The notes beneath the pieces were generated by a model. It saw only the letters and a program-made list of their open reading frames with translations, ran no database searches and was not told the origin of the DNA. DNA of 46,358 bases. Source: an uncultured Bacteroidales bacterium. Its GTDB lineage: Bacteria > Bacteroidota > Bacteroidia > Bacteroidales > FEN-979. The stretch spans positions 1 through 46,358 of the forward strand of contig CAIYUC010000018.1 in the NCBI GenBank assembly GCA_903929315.1, read 5' to 3'. Position 1 is the stretch's first letter; each line of letters opens with the position of its first letter. A program made the translations under genes and the position numbers. Shown here one piece after another: positions 32,984 through 41,316 of this stretch.

Positions 32984-33058
32984 GACCCTCTGATTAATCC
33001 CGCACTTGCGGGACTCTAACCCTGCCTGCCAGCAGGCAGGCAACTGAGTTAAGGAGGA
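32984..33058 (-). pseudogene. Pseudo-tRNA-Asn interrupted by two palindromes
   Basis: The stretches GACCCTCTGATTAA, CTCTAAC and CAACTGAGTTAAGGAGGA (plus-strand reading) match tRNA-Asn at 32915-32961. Between them, the 16-base palindrome TCCCGCACTTGCGGGA (32998-33013) replaces ten bases of the anticodon arm, and the 20-base palindrome CCTGCCTGCCAGCAGGCAGG (33021-33040) is inserted in the D-loop without loss of a base. The T-arm and 3' acceptor are missing. It cannot function as a tRNA. Confidence 0.8.
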
Positions 33059-33086
33059 ATTTGGGAGCGCAAAATTACGAAAAGTT

Positions 33087-33218
33087 ATGAATAAACAAAA
33101 TACAAACAGGGAATTAACACAGCTATCTTATGGCTCCGGTTATCAGATTATAAAGATTCCTGCTCACTTCATTCCTGCGTTTAAGCCTGCAAATGAATTT
33201 ATGAATGAGGTTTTTTAG
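33087..33218 (+). pseudogene. HU-family protein, C-terminal fragment
   Basis: 43 codons from ATG 33087. Y-Q-I-I-K-I-P-A-H-F-I-P-A-F-K-P-A-N-E-F matches the end of the HU-like protein at 5718-6002 (V-K-I-P-A-H-V-V-P-A-F-K-P-C-K-E-F). The dimerisation helices and most of the DNA-binding arm are absent, so it is a relic. Its 3' end overlaps the convergent small gene at 33199-33429 by 20 bases. Confidence 0.65.
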
Positions 33219-33560
33219 AATAGAAAAGAACCTTATTGTCCTTTCGCAATTCATACTTTTGTCTTGTTTCGGACTCTTTGCTTTTATCCGAAATAAAGAT
33301 TATCGTTCTGCCACCATCAAGGATTACAGGATATTTACCTATTAGTGACCCTGTTAATAGTTTTGAATCGGGGATTTTTAATCGATTATGTTCCAGCATC
33401 ATCCTGTATTCCAGCGTGTCTTTTTTCATTTTTCGTTCATTTTATTACAGAATATAAAATCTATGGTGCGCGTCCAAGGTACGGTTTATTTTTATACTTC
33501 TGCAGAATTAGTTTTAGACGCCGACCGGTCTTTGTTATTTTTATATTCGTCTGCGAGCCA
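33180..33560 (-). repeat. Copy B of the duplicated small-gene locus (partner 2735-3130, inverted)
   Basis: Upstream, coding and short downstream parts are colinear with 2735-3130 read on the opposite strand. Shared upstream words on this strand include GCTCGCAGACGA, ACTAATTCT, AATAAACCGTACCTTG and ATTCTGTAAT. Confidence 0.7.
33199..33429 (-). CDS. Small conserved protein, paralog of the gene at 2880-3113
   Basis: 76 residues from ATG 33429. Differs from the other copy in only a few residues over the first 58 (for example H-N-R-L-K-I-P versus N-N-R-L-K-I-S, L-L-T-G versus L-L-M-G) and then diverges. The conserved centre L-I-G-K-Y-P-V-I-L-D-G-G-R-T-I-I-F is compatible with a small beta-sheet protein. 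No signal peptide. Both copies keep the same upstream region, so the promoter was duplicated as well. Function unknown. Confidence 0.6.
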   Translation of the reverse strand: MKKDTLEYRMMLEHNRLKIPDSKLLTGSLIGKYPVILDGGRTIIFISDKSKESETRQKYELRKDNKVLFYSKKPHS

Positions 33561-33705
33561 TCAGCCTGTCTTTTAGGTTTGTTATAAAATACAAATCTAT
33601 CCCCCGGACAAAACATGTCTTCAGGGGTTAGGTTAGACTGGAATATATATTTACTAACAAGTTGCTATTTGTAATATTGGCTGTGATGATCCGGGATTTT
33701 TTTTG

Positions 33706-33713
33706 TACCTTTG
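33706..33713 (+). promoter_or_regulatory. TACCTTTG -7 box directly before an ATG
   Basis: Matches TAnnTTTG and lies only four bases before the ATG at 33718. With the usual 5-7 bases to the transcription start the mRNA would be almost leaderless. The nearest TTG (33677-33679) is 26 bases upstream, too far for the consensus. Confidence 0.4.
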
Positions 33714-33717
33714 AAGT

Positions 33718-35433
33718 ATGAAAACGACCTTCTCATTTCAATGGATCGTTCCGGCGATCCTGCTGGTCATGCCATTGGCTATGTCTGCCCAGCATACCGA
33801 TATACCCTATGAAAAAAAGATGCAGATGCACCATGAAGTGCCTGACAACCCTTATATGCCGGGCCCGGCGGAAAAAGGAACCCCGGGTTATTCCCACCGG
33901 ATTAATAACACAGGGTTTACCATGGTCCAGGTAAATGTGGATGCCAGCGGGCATAACATCGTTGGGGATGCTGCCAATGAGCCATCTATCACCATTAACA
34001 CCCTTGACCCTAATAAAATGGTCATCGGCTGGCGCCAGTTCGATAATGTTAACAGTAACTTCCGGCAGGCCGGTTACGGCTATTCCAGCGACGGCGGTCA
34101 GACATGGACCTTTCCCGGCAAGATCAACGCCGGGATCTTCCGTTCCGACCCGGTGCTGAAAAGTGACTCATCCGGGATCATCTACTATAACAGCCTGACA
34201 TTTGACGGGATTAATACTTATACCTGCAGGGTATTCAGAAGCTCCGACAACGGAGCGACCTGGGATTCAGGGGTCGATGCGCATGGCGGCGACAAGCAAT
34301 GGATGACCATTGACCGCAGTGGGGGGATCGGCCTTGGCAACATTTATTCATCCTGGACCTCCTGGTACAGTTCCTGCCAGCCGGGTTTCTTCACGCGTTC
34401 CACCGATGGCGGGAACAGCTATGAAAATTGCCTCGACGTACAAGGGAATCCATTATGGGGAACGATGACCGTCGGGAATAACGGGGAATTGTATATTTCG
34501 GGATCAGACTATGGCGCCAGTGTGGTCGTTGTAAAATCGACGAATGCCCGTGATCCGGGCACGACACCTACATGGGCCAGTCATGTGCAGGTCGATCTGG
34601 ATGGGTACATCAATGCCGATGAATACATGAATCCCCAGGGATTGGTAGGACAGGTGAGCATCGATGTGGACCGGTCCACCGGGCCGGGCCGTGATAATGT
34701 ATATGTCCTGGCTTCGGTGGTGCGTTACTCCAATGGCGATTCCGCTGATGTGATGTTTGCAAAGAGCATTAATGGCGGGCTCACCTGGAGCGCCCCCAAA
34801 CGGATCAACGATGACCTGGGCACAGATAACCGCCAGTGGTTCGGGACCATGTCAGTGGCACCAAACGGCAGGATCGACGCCGTATGGCTCGATACACGCG
34901 ATTCACCACCGGATTCCCTTTTTTCAGCACTCTATTATTCCTACTCGCTGGACCAGGGAGAGACATGGTCGCCCAATATGAAACTTTCCCCGCTTTTCAA
35001 CTCACGTATTGGCTGGCCACAACAGGAAAAGATGGGGGATTATTTCGATATGCAGTCAGATGAGACCGGCGCCCATCTTGCCTGGTGCAATACGCTGAAC
35101 GGTGAAGAAGATGTCTATTACAGTTATATAACCCCAAACATAGACGCTATTCAAACGGGCCCGGGAGTGGTTACAAGGGTTTCCCTCTCCTGCAGCCCCA
35201 ATCCCTTCCTCGCGCAGACCACCATACGGTATAAAACACCTTCGGACGGACCTGTCAGCCTATCCATTTTTTCTGTTTATGGAAAGGAGATCAAAGTACT
35301 GGTCCAAAAGACACAGCCCGCCGGAAGCTATTCTATTCTTCTTCCGGGTGATGACCTGCCGGCAGGGTATTACCTGTGCCGGTTAAAGGCAGGGTCACAC
35401 ACAGAAACCACCAGCCTGGTCAGGTTAAAATAA
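33718..35433 (+). CDS. Secreted Asp-box (sialidase-fold) protein with T9SS type A sorting domain
   Basis: 571 residues from ATG 33718. Signal peptide M-K-T-T-F-S-F-Q-W-I-V-P-A-I-L-L-V-M-P-L-A-M-S-A-Q. Five Asp-boxes, S-S-D-G-G-Q-T-W, S-S-D-N-G-A-T-W, S-T-D-G-G-N-S-Y, S-I-N-G-G-L-T-W and S-L-D-Q-G-E-T-W, mark a six-bladed sialidase-type propeller. The catalytic Arg triad cannot be placed with confidence, so enzymatic sialidase activity is not claimed. The final ~85 residues (C-S-P-N-P-F-L-A-Q, L-P-A-G-Y-Y-L-C-R-L) are a T9SS sorting domain. It is probably surface-exposed. DNA is clearly G/C-richer than the region to its left. Confidence 0.88.
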   Translation: MKTTFSFQWIVPAILLVMPLAMSAQHTDIPYEKKMQMHHEVPDNPYMPGPAEKGTPGYSHRINNTGFTMVQVNVDASGHNIVGDAANEPSITINTLDPNKMVIGWRQFDNVNSNFRQAGYGYSSDGGQTWTFPGKINAGIFRSDPVLKSDSSGIIYYNSLTFDGINTYTCRVFRSSDNGATWDSGVDAHGGDKQWMTIDRSGGIGLGNIYSSWTSWYSSCQPGFFTRSTDGGNSYENCLDVQGNPLWGTMTVGNNGELYISGSDYGASVVVVKSTNARDPGTTPTWASHVQVDLDGYINADEYMNPQGLVGQVSIDVDRSTGPGRDNVYVLASVVRYSNGDSADVMFAKSINGGLTWSAPKRINDDLGTDNRQWFGTMSVAPNGRIDAVWLDTRDSPPDSLFSALYYSYSLDQGETWSPNMKLSPLFNSRIGWPQQEKMGDYFDMQSDETGAHLAWCNTLNGEEDVYYSYITPNIDAIQTGPGVVTRVSLSCSPNPFLAQTTIRYKTPSDGPVSLSIFSVYGKEIKVLVQKTQPAGSYSILLPGDDLPAGYYLCRLKAGSHTETTSLVRLK

Positions 35434-35565
35434 TTGCCGGGCCGTCCTTATACTGCTTTCACAATTTACTCAGAATATTACTTTCCTTCAGGCTGAAGGG
35501 ATGTAGCCATTTTACCTGGTACCATGTTTTTGAGTCATTCGACTGATCAGTGATATGCTGTAGCA

Positions 35566-35623
35566 TCATTCATGTCATTCTCTATTCCTGCTTGCCGGCA
35601 GGCAGGCGTCATTCATGTCATTC
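35566..35623. repeat. Palindrome flanked by 15-bp direct repeats
   Basis: TCATTCATGTCATTC occurs at 35566-35580 and 35609-35623. Between them is the near-palindrome CCTGCTTGCCGGCAGGCAGG (35587-35606). Same palindrome family as 33021-33040 and 37016-37035. Confidence 0.75.
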
Positions 35624-35671
35624 CCTTTCTGTCTGTCTCCAGGCACACATCATTGTGATGAACCGGATTTT

Positions 35672-35702
35672 TTGCAACGTGAATAAATTAACAATATATT
35701 TG
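35672..35702 (+). promoter_or_regulatory. Promoter of the Rh-type channel gene
   Basis: TTG at 35672-35674, 20-base spacer, TATATTTG at 35695-35702. Near-consensus; transcription would begin about 35708, 47 bases before the ATG at 35755. Confidence 0.65.
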
Positions 35703-35754
35703 CGGTCGTCTTAAATCCTACATCTTATCTATCATCACCCTCAATTATTAACAC

Positions 35755-36928
35755 ATGAAAATTAGACATTTACAGAAGTCATTTTATCCTTCTGGGATTG
35801 ATGGCATTGTTGCCCTTGTTATCGGTTGCCGGTGATATTACCGGTTCTGCTCTGCCCATGGCTGTTGTTGATGATCAACGTTATAACCGGGCCATTCACA
35901 TCATGGTGATGCTTCTCATCGGATTTGGATTCCTGATGGTCTTTGTTCGGAAATACGGTCGTTCGGCCCTCACGGCCACGTTCATGCTGGTAAGTACATC
36001 CCTGCCGTTGTATCTGCTGATCAACCGGATCAATCCGGGTCATGGCACCGATGAGATTGACCGTTTGATCTATGCCGAATTTTGTGCCGCCAGTTTGCTG
36101 ATCACTGCTGGCGCCGTTCTCGGCCGTTTAAAAATGCAGCAGTATATACTGCTCGGTTTATTGTTTGTGCCGTTCTATATGTTCAATGAATGGATGGTCT
36201 TACAGGGAGGACTTGGATTGATTCCATCCGGGGCCGTTGCCGATACAGGCGGTTCAATCGTCATCCATGCATTTGGGGCTATTTTCGGTTTGGGTGTCGC
36301 CCTCACCATGACAACTAAACAGGATTTTGAAAAGACTATTGAGTCAGACTCCACCAGCGACCGTTATTCGATGCTTGGTAGTATGGCACTCTGGATATTC
36401 TGGCCCAGTTTCTGCGCCGCTCTCGTCCCGCCTGATAAGATGCCGCATACGGTCGTCAATGTCATCCTTGCACTTTGTGCTTCGACCCTGACAACCTACC
36501 TCACCTCCGTTTCCATACGTAAGAGGATCTCCATTGCCGACATTGCCAATGCAGCGCTGGCCGGAGGCGTTGCCATCGGATCAACGTGCGATTCCGCCAG
36601 TCATACCATGGCCGTGGTAATCGGAATGATGGCCGGTGGACTCTCTACGATCGGTTTCTCCATCATTCAGGCCAAACAGCAGCGATTCATGAAGATCATC
36701 GATACCTGCGGCGTGACCAACCTTCATGGTCTGCCTGGTTTGATGGGTGGATTGGCCGCAATGCCGGTGGTCAGGGGATTACATATGGAGAATCAGTTAA
36801 TGGGTATCCTGATCACAATCGTAGTCGCCTTTCTGACCGGTCTGGTCTCCGGAAAAATCCTTCCTTTCCTGGGTCGTAAAGTTGAATCTTACGAGGACGT
36901 GGATGAATTCGTGGATGCTGAGAATTAA
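35755..36928 (+). CDS. Rh-type ammonium channel, with apparent frameshift in the signal peptide
   Basis: The main frame is open to TAA at 36926-36928. If read from ATG 35801 it gives 375 residues beginning M-A-L-L-P-L-L-S. From ATG 35755 in another frame M-K-I-R-H-L-Q-K-S-F is read, and removing one T from the run at 35782-35785 joins it to I-L-L-G-L-M-A-L-L-P-L-L, giving an ideal signal peptide. About eleven hydrophobic helices follow. D-T-G-G-S-I-V-I-H-A-F-G-A-I-F-G-L, A-L-A-G-G-V-A-I-G and D-T-C-G-V-T-N-L-H-G-L-P-G-L are Rh/Amt signatures, including both pore histidines (V-I-H and N-L-H). It conducts ammonia/ammonium across the inner membrane. No PII gene adjoins. Confidence 0.88.
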
Positions 36929-36969
36929 GATTTTCGAGACAAATTTCAACCAATCAAATGGTATGAACC

Positions 36970-37097
36970 CCAGGGCAGAGCCCTGGACCCGAATTCCGGG
37001 GCAAGCCCCGGGGAACCTGCCTACCGGCAGGCAGGCTTACCAAGCACCTCAACCCCCGGCCCCTTCTCCTTAAGGAGAAGGGGCCGGGGGTTGAGGT
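36970..37097. repeat. Cluster of four palindromes ending in a perfect 52-bp palindrome
   Basis: CCAGGGCAGAGCCCTGG (36970-36986), CCGGGGCAAGCCCCGG (36996-37011), CCTGCCTACCGGCAGGCAGG (37016-37035) and a perfect 52-bp inverted repeat at 37046-37097 centred on TCCTTAAGGA, followed by seven A. The last could end the Rh transcript, but its length goes far beyond a normal terminator. Confidence 0.85.
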
Positions 37098-37262
37098 AAA
37101 AAAATTAAACCTTTTCCGTTTTTTTCAATCTAACCATCGAAATCAGTAAACCTCAAACTTTGGTTTACAATATAAAATTATCGAAGTACTACGCAAGTAT
37201 TAACAATAAGCTTCGTTAAATTACCCGATTGAAGGTAAACAATCCCCCGGTCACCCGATACT

Positions 37263-40200
37263 ATGAACAAAATCAATGCAAAGCAAAATAGCAGTGAAAA
37301 TTATCAACCGATTGAAGTTTCTGCAATAGAAAACGAAAATGGTTTAGCATCCTGGTATGACGGAGATTATGATTCTTTGTTAGCTGCCGGTGGATGCCTG
37401 CACCAATTATTTGAACATACAGCCGAAAAGTATCCGGAAAGTATTGCAGTTCAATTTAATAACGAAACATTAACATACTCAGAATTAAATAAAAAGGCAA
37501 ACAGACTTGCCCGGTATTTAAAATCCTTAGGTGTTGGAGCCGCTGATTTTGCAGCGATCCTTTTATCCCGGACCCCCGACATGTATATTGCCATGCTTGG
37601 GATATTGAAAGCAGGAGCGGCTTACATACCAATTGACCCGAAGTATCCTGCTGAAAGAGTGGACTTTATACTTACAAATTGTGATGCTAAAATAATTATT
37701 TCAACCTCCGGTTTTATAAATAAACTTACCGGCTTCACCTGCCTCAATATCCTATTGGATATAGACCAGGACAAACTTGAGATTCAATCATCGCTCAACA
37801 TTTCAGTCAGCGAAACTAACGTAAAGTCCAGCGATACTGCTTATGTCATTTACACCTCAGGGACAACGGGTGCTCCAAAAGGCGTTAAAATTTCCCATTT
37901 TGCAGTATGTAATCTTGTAAGGGCTGAGGGAAAGATATTTGGCGTAAAAGAAGAAGACAAAGTATTTCAGGGCTTTTCGATTGCTTTTGATGCATCTGTT
38001 GAGGAAATATGGCTGGCGTTTTATTCCGGCGCTACAATTTTTGTCGGTACTGAAGAAATTATGCAATCCGGTCCGAACTTATCAAAAATCCTTAACGAAG
38101 AAAAAGTTTCGGTTCTTTCCACGGTTCCCACTCTTTTATCGATATTAACCGAAGACATACCGTCGCTTCGCTTGTTAATTCTGGGAGGCGAGGTTTGCCC
38201 CACCGGATTGGCTAAACGATGGGTAACTCCCGGCAGACGGATGTTTAACACTTATGGGCCTACAGAAACGACTGTAATTGCTACCTATAGCGAATGCAGA
38301 CCACACCGGAACGTTACTATTGGCAAACCGATTCCAAACTATTCGGCCTATATACTTGACTCCGATATGCAAAAAGTACCGGTTTGCATGGCCGGCGAGC
38401 TATGCATTGGCGGGCTGGGTTTATCCGATGGCTATATCAATCTGCCGGAACTAACCCATAAAAATTTTATTGTTCCCCAGTTTAAAACAAACCCCAATTT
38501 TCCCAAACGCTTATACCGGACCGGTGATGTATGCCGGATTAACGAATCCGGCGAAATTGAATTTCTGGGTCGAATTGATTCACAAATCAAATTGAGAGGG
38601 TTCCGCATCGAGTTGACTGAAATCGAATCGCAACTAATGCTTTGTACTGGTGTTCAAAGCGCCGCTGTAACAGTAAAAAACGGTTTTAATGGGATTCAAT
38701 TACTGGTAGCCTACATCATTCCATCTGAAACCGGTGTATTCGATGCAGAAATTGCCAAAAGTCAGTTAAAATCGAGGTTAGCGCCTTTCATGATACCAAA
38801 TATATTCGAAATTGCTACTGAAATCCCATTGCTGCCCAATGGTAAGGTTAACAGGGCTAAGTTACCAGACCCCAAATTTCTAAGGAACGGCATACATTTC
38901 GATAACCCCTCAAATTGTTCACCAAATGAACTGAAAATATTGCATTTATGGCAAAAGTTGTTTGCGCCAAACCCCGTTGGTGTCGAAGATAACTTTTTCG
39001 ATCTGGGCGGACATTCTCTATTTGCTTCACAGATGATTTCAGAGCTGCGTAAAGAACAGCAAATGCATATGCTCTCTGTGCGCGATGTTTACACCTTTCC
39101 AACCATCAGGGAATTAGCAGCTCATATTGATTCAGTGAACCAAAACATCGTGTCTGAAGGAACTGAGAATAGCAGAAAAAATAAAGTTAACGCGCTTTCT
39201 TATTATTCAGTCGCGGTATTACAGGCTTTATCGCTTGTCTTTTTTTATGGTATTGCAACATTACTATTAACATTCCCATTTTTAATAATGCATTATGCTT
39301 CACATGTGAGCCAAGGTGCCCTTGTATTTCTGTGCCTCGATGGTATTATTTTCAGCTACCCATTGTTGTTATTGCTTTCGGTCATACTTAAATGGCTGGT
39401 TATCGGAAAATTCAAAGAAGGCATTTATCCATTATGGGGATTTTATTATTTCAGGTTTTGGTTTGTTAAAAAATGTGTTGACATTACTCCCGTAATTCTT
39501 CTCACAGGAACTCCTTTTTTAGCAATATACTACAGGTTAATGGGGACAAAAATCGGCAAAGACGTTTACTTAGGTTCAGACCGGTTGAGGGTATTCGACC
39601 TGGTTTCGGTGGGCAACAACTCAAGCATTTCAAAGGAAGCTCACATTATGGGGTATGTAGTTGAAGACGGGATGTTAAAACTCGGCCGGATTTCCATCGG
39701 CAATAATTGCTTTATAGGAGCGCGTGCCCTGGTACATGAAAACTCTCGCATGGAAGATGATTCCTCACTTCTTGAACTCTCGATGTTACCCGAAAAAAGC
39801 ACAATCCCGGCCGGTCAGACATGGCGCGGTTCGCCGGCAAAACATTATAAAAGTTCCGATGAATTGCTGGTTCTGGCTAAAAAGAAGTCCCCGCAACACG
39901 TAAAATTGGCTAAAAGAATAGGATTAACCATAATTCACGCTCTGGCGGTGCTCTTTATCCTTCTTTTCCCTACTTTGTTATTAATCCCTTACTCGCTGAT
40001 TATTTATTTTACAAATATCCAGATAGGGATTTGGATAACCTTGCTGACCATTGTCCCGTTATCCGCCTTATACATTTTAACATTCTGTTTGAGTATTGCA
40101 GCCTTGAAATGGATTGTGCTGGGGAAATTAAAACCGGGCGACATTCCGCTCAACAGTATTTTATTCATCAGGAAATGGGTTGTTGATTCGTTAATCGCTA

Positions 40201-41309
40201 TGAGTTTAGTGATGGTAAAATCGATCTATGCAACCTTGTATCTTCCCCCGTGGTTAAGGCTTACAGGAGCTAAAATTGGTAAACGGGCTGAAATATCGAC
40301 AGTTAATTATATATCGACCGATTTACTTAAGATAGGCAATGAAAGCTTCCTGGCCGATTCGGTTAATATTGGCCCCCCGCTGGTAATTAATGGGTATATG
40401 ATATTTCGCACAACCCAGGTGGGCACACGGTCGTTTTTAGGCAACAGCGCAGTACTCCCGACGGGGAGCAAAGTTGAAGACGGCTGCCTGATCGGCGTCC
40501 TGTCGATAACTCCATCGTTGCCTGATGAAGCAAAAATGAAAAATGCCTCCTGGCTTGGCTCTCCGCCCATGTTTCTCCCTAATCGCCAGGAAAGTCCTAA
40601 GTTTCCCGAAAAATATACCTTTAAGCCAACATTTGCTTTATATCTGCTAAGGGGCCTCATGGAATTTTTCAAAATAACAATGCCATTTGCAATCGCATCT
40701 ATCTTATTGCTGATTTTTTACACTTTTAGCTATATCATATTCAAATCGGGCAATTATTTCAAATTTCTTTATGAAGCCCCGCTAATACTTATCCTTTTGA
40801 GTTTTTCGACTATCTTTTTTGGTTTGTTTTTTAAAACTATGTTAATCGGTAAGTATAAACCAGATGCAAAACCCCTCTGGAGTTCATTTGTATGGCGAAA
40901 CGAGTTCGTTAACTCTATTTCGGAAAATCTTGTTTATCCGTTTTTTGAATTTATGGTCCTGGGAACTCCCTTTGCCCCGATTTATTTCAGGATTATGGGT
41001 TGCAAGATCGGGAAAAAAGTATTCATGGAAACTACCGAAATCACTGAATATGATTTAGTAACCATTGGTGACGAATCGGCTTTGAATTACGCCTGTACCA
41101 TTCAGACGCATCTGTTTGAAGACCGCGTAATGAAAATGTCGTATGTAAATATCGGGAAAGCTTGTACGATTGGTCCGTTATCAGTAATTTTATACGATAC
41201 CAGAATGCATGACCACTCATTGTTACAGGGACTTTCCTTGATTATGAAAGGCGAAACGCTCCCTGAAAATACAAAATGGCAGGGGTCGCCATGCCAGCTT
41301 CAAAACTAA
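37263..41309 (+). CDS. Single-module Pls/PosA-type NRPS (A-T-six TM-three beta-helix domains)
   Basis: 1348 residues from ATG 37263. Adenylation domain about 45-540: T-S-G-T-T-G-A-P-K-G near 197, F-D-A-S-V-E-E-I-W near 243, Y-G-P-T-E-T-T near 330, Y-R-T-G-D near 417, N-G-K-V-N-R near 530. Carrier domain with D-L-G-G-H-S-L, Ser near 584. Then three repeats of two transmembrane helices plus a left-handed beta-helix (hexapeptide) domain near 760-870, 1000-1110 and 1236-1345. No condensation or thioesterase domain. This is the architecture of Pls (epsilon-poly-L-lysine synthetase) and of the NRPS terminal domain TIGR02353, in which the membrane part joins monomers. Hand-read specificity residues are about D-A-E-S-L-L-T-V-I-K; the Glu at the third place is compatible with a basic amino acid, but this is tentative. 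Seven bases later comes its PPTase. Confidence 0.9.
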   Translation: MNKINAKQNSSENYQPIEVSAIENENGLASWYDGDYDSLLAAGGCLHQLFEHTAEKYPESIAVQFNNETLTYSELNKKANRLARYLKSLGVGAADFAAILLSRTPDMYIAMLGILKAGAAYIPIDPKYPAERVDFILTNCDAKIIISTSGFINKLTGFTCLNILLDIDQDKLEIQSSLNISVSETNVKSSDTAYVIYTSGTTGAPKGVKISHFAVCNLVRAEGKIFGVKEEDKVFQGFSIAFDASVEEIWLAFYSGATIFVGTEEIMQSGPNLSKILNEEKVSVLSTVPTLLSILTEDIPSLRLLILGGEVCPTGLAKRWVTPGRRMFNTYGPTETTVIATYSECRPHRNVTIGKPIPNYSAYILDSDMQKVPVCMAGELCIGGLGLSDGYINLPELTHKNFIVPQFKTNPNFPKRLYRTGDVCRINESGEIEFLGRIDSQIKLRGFRIELTEIESQLMLCTGVQSAAVTVKNGFNGIQLLVAYIIPSETGVFDAEIAKSQLKSRLAPFMIPNIFEIATEIPLLPNGKVNRAKLPDPKFLRNGIHFDNPSNCSPNELKILHLWQKLFAPNPVGVEDNFFDLGGHSLFASQMISELRKEQQMHMLSVRDVYTFPTIRELAAHIDSVNQNIVSEGTENSRKNKVNALSYYSVAVLQALSLVFFYGIATLLLTFPFLIMHYASHVSQGALVFLCLDGIIFSYPLLLLLSVILKWLVIGKFKEGIYPLWGFYYFRFWFVKKCVDITPVILLTGTPFLAIYYRLMGTKIGKDVYLGSDRLRVFDLVSVGNNSSISKEAHIMGYVVEDGMLKLGRISIGNNCFIGARALVHENSRMEDDSSLLELSMLPEKSTIPAGQTWRGSPAKHYKSSDELLVLAKKKSPQHVKLAKRIGLTIIHALAVLFILLFPTLLLIPYSLIIYFTNIQIGIWITLLTIVPLSALYILTFCLSIAALKWIVLGKLKPGDIPLNSILFIRKWVVDSLIAMSLVMVKSIYATLYLPPWLRLTGAKIGKRAEISTVNYISTDLLKIGNESFLADSVNIGPPLVINGYMIFRTTQVGTRSFLGNSAVLPTGSKVEDGCLIGVLSITPSLPDEAKMKNASWLGSPPMFLPNRQESPKFPEKYTFKPTFALYLLRGLMEFFKITMPFAIASILLLIFYTFSYIIFKSGNYFKFLYEAPLILILLSFSTIFFGLFFKTMLIGKYKPDAKPLWSSFVWRNEFVNSISENLVYPFFEFMVLGTPFAPIYFRIMGCKIGKKVFMETTEITEYDLVTIGDESALNYACTIQTHLFEDRVMKMSYVNIGKACTIGPLSVILYDTRMHDHSLLQGLSLIMKGETLPENTKWQGSPCQLQN

Positions 41310-41316
41310 GATCCTG

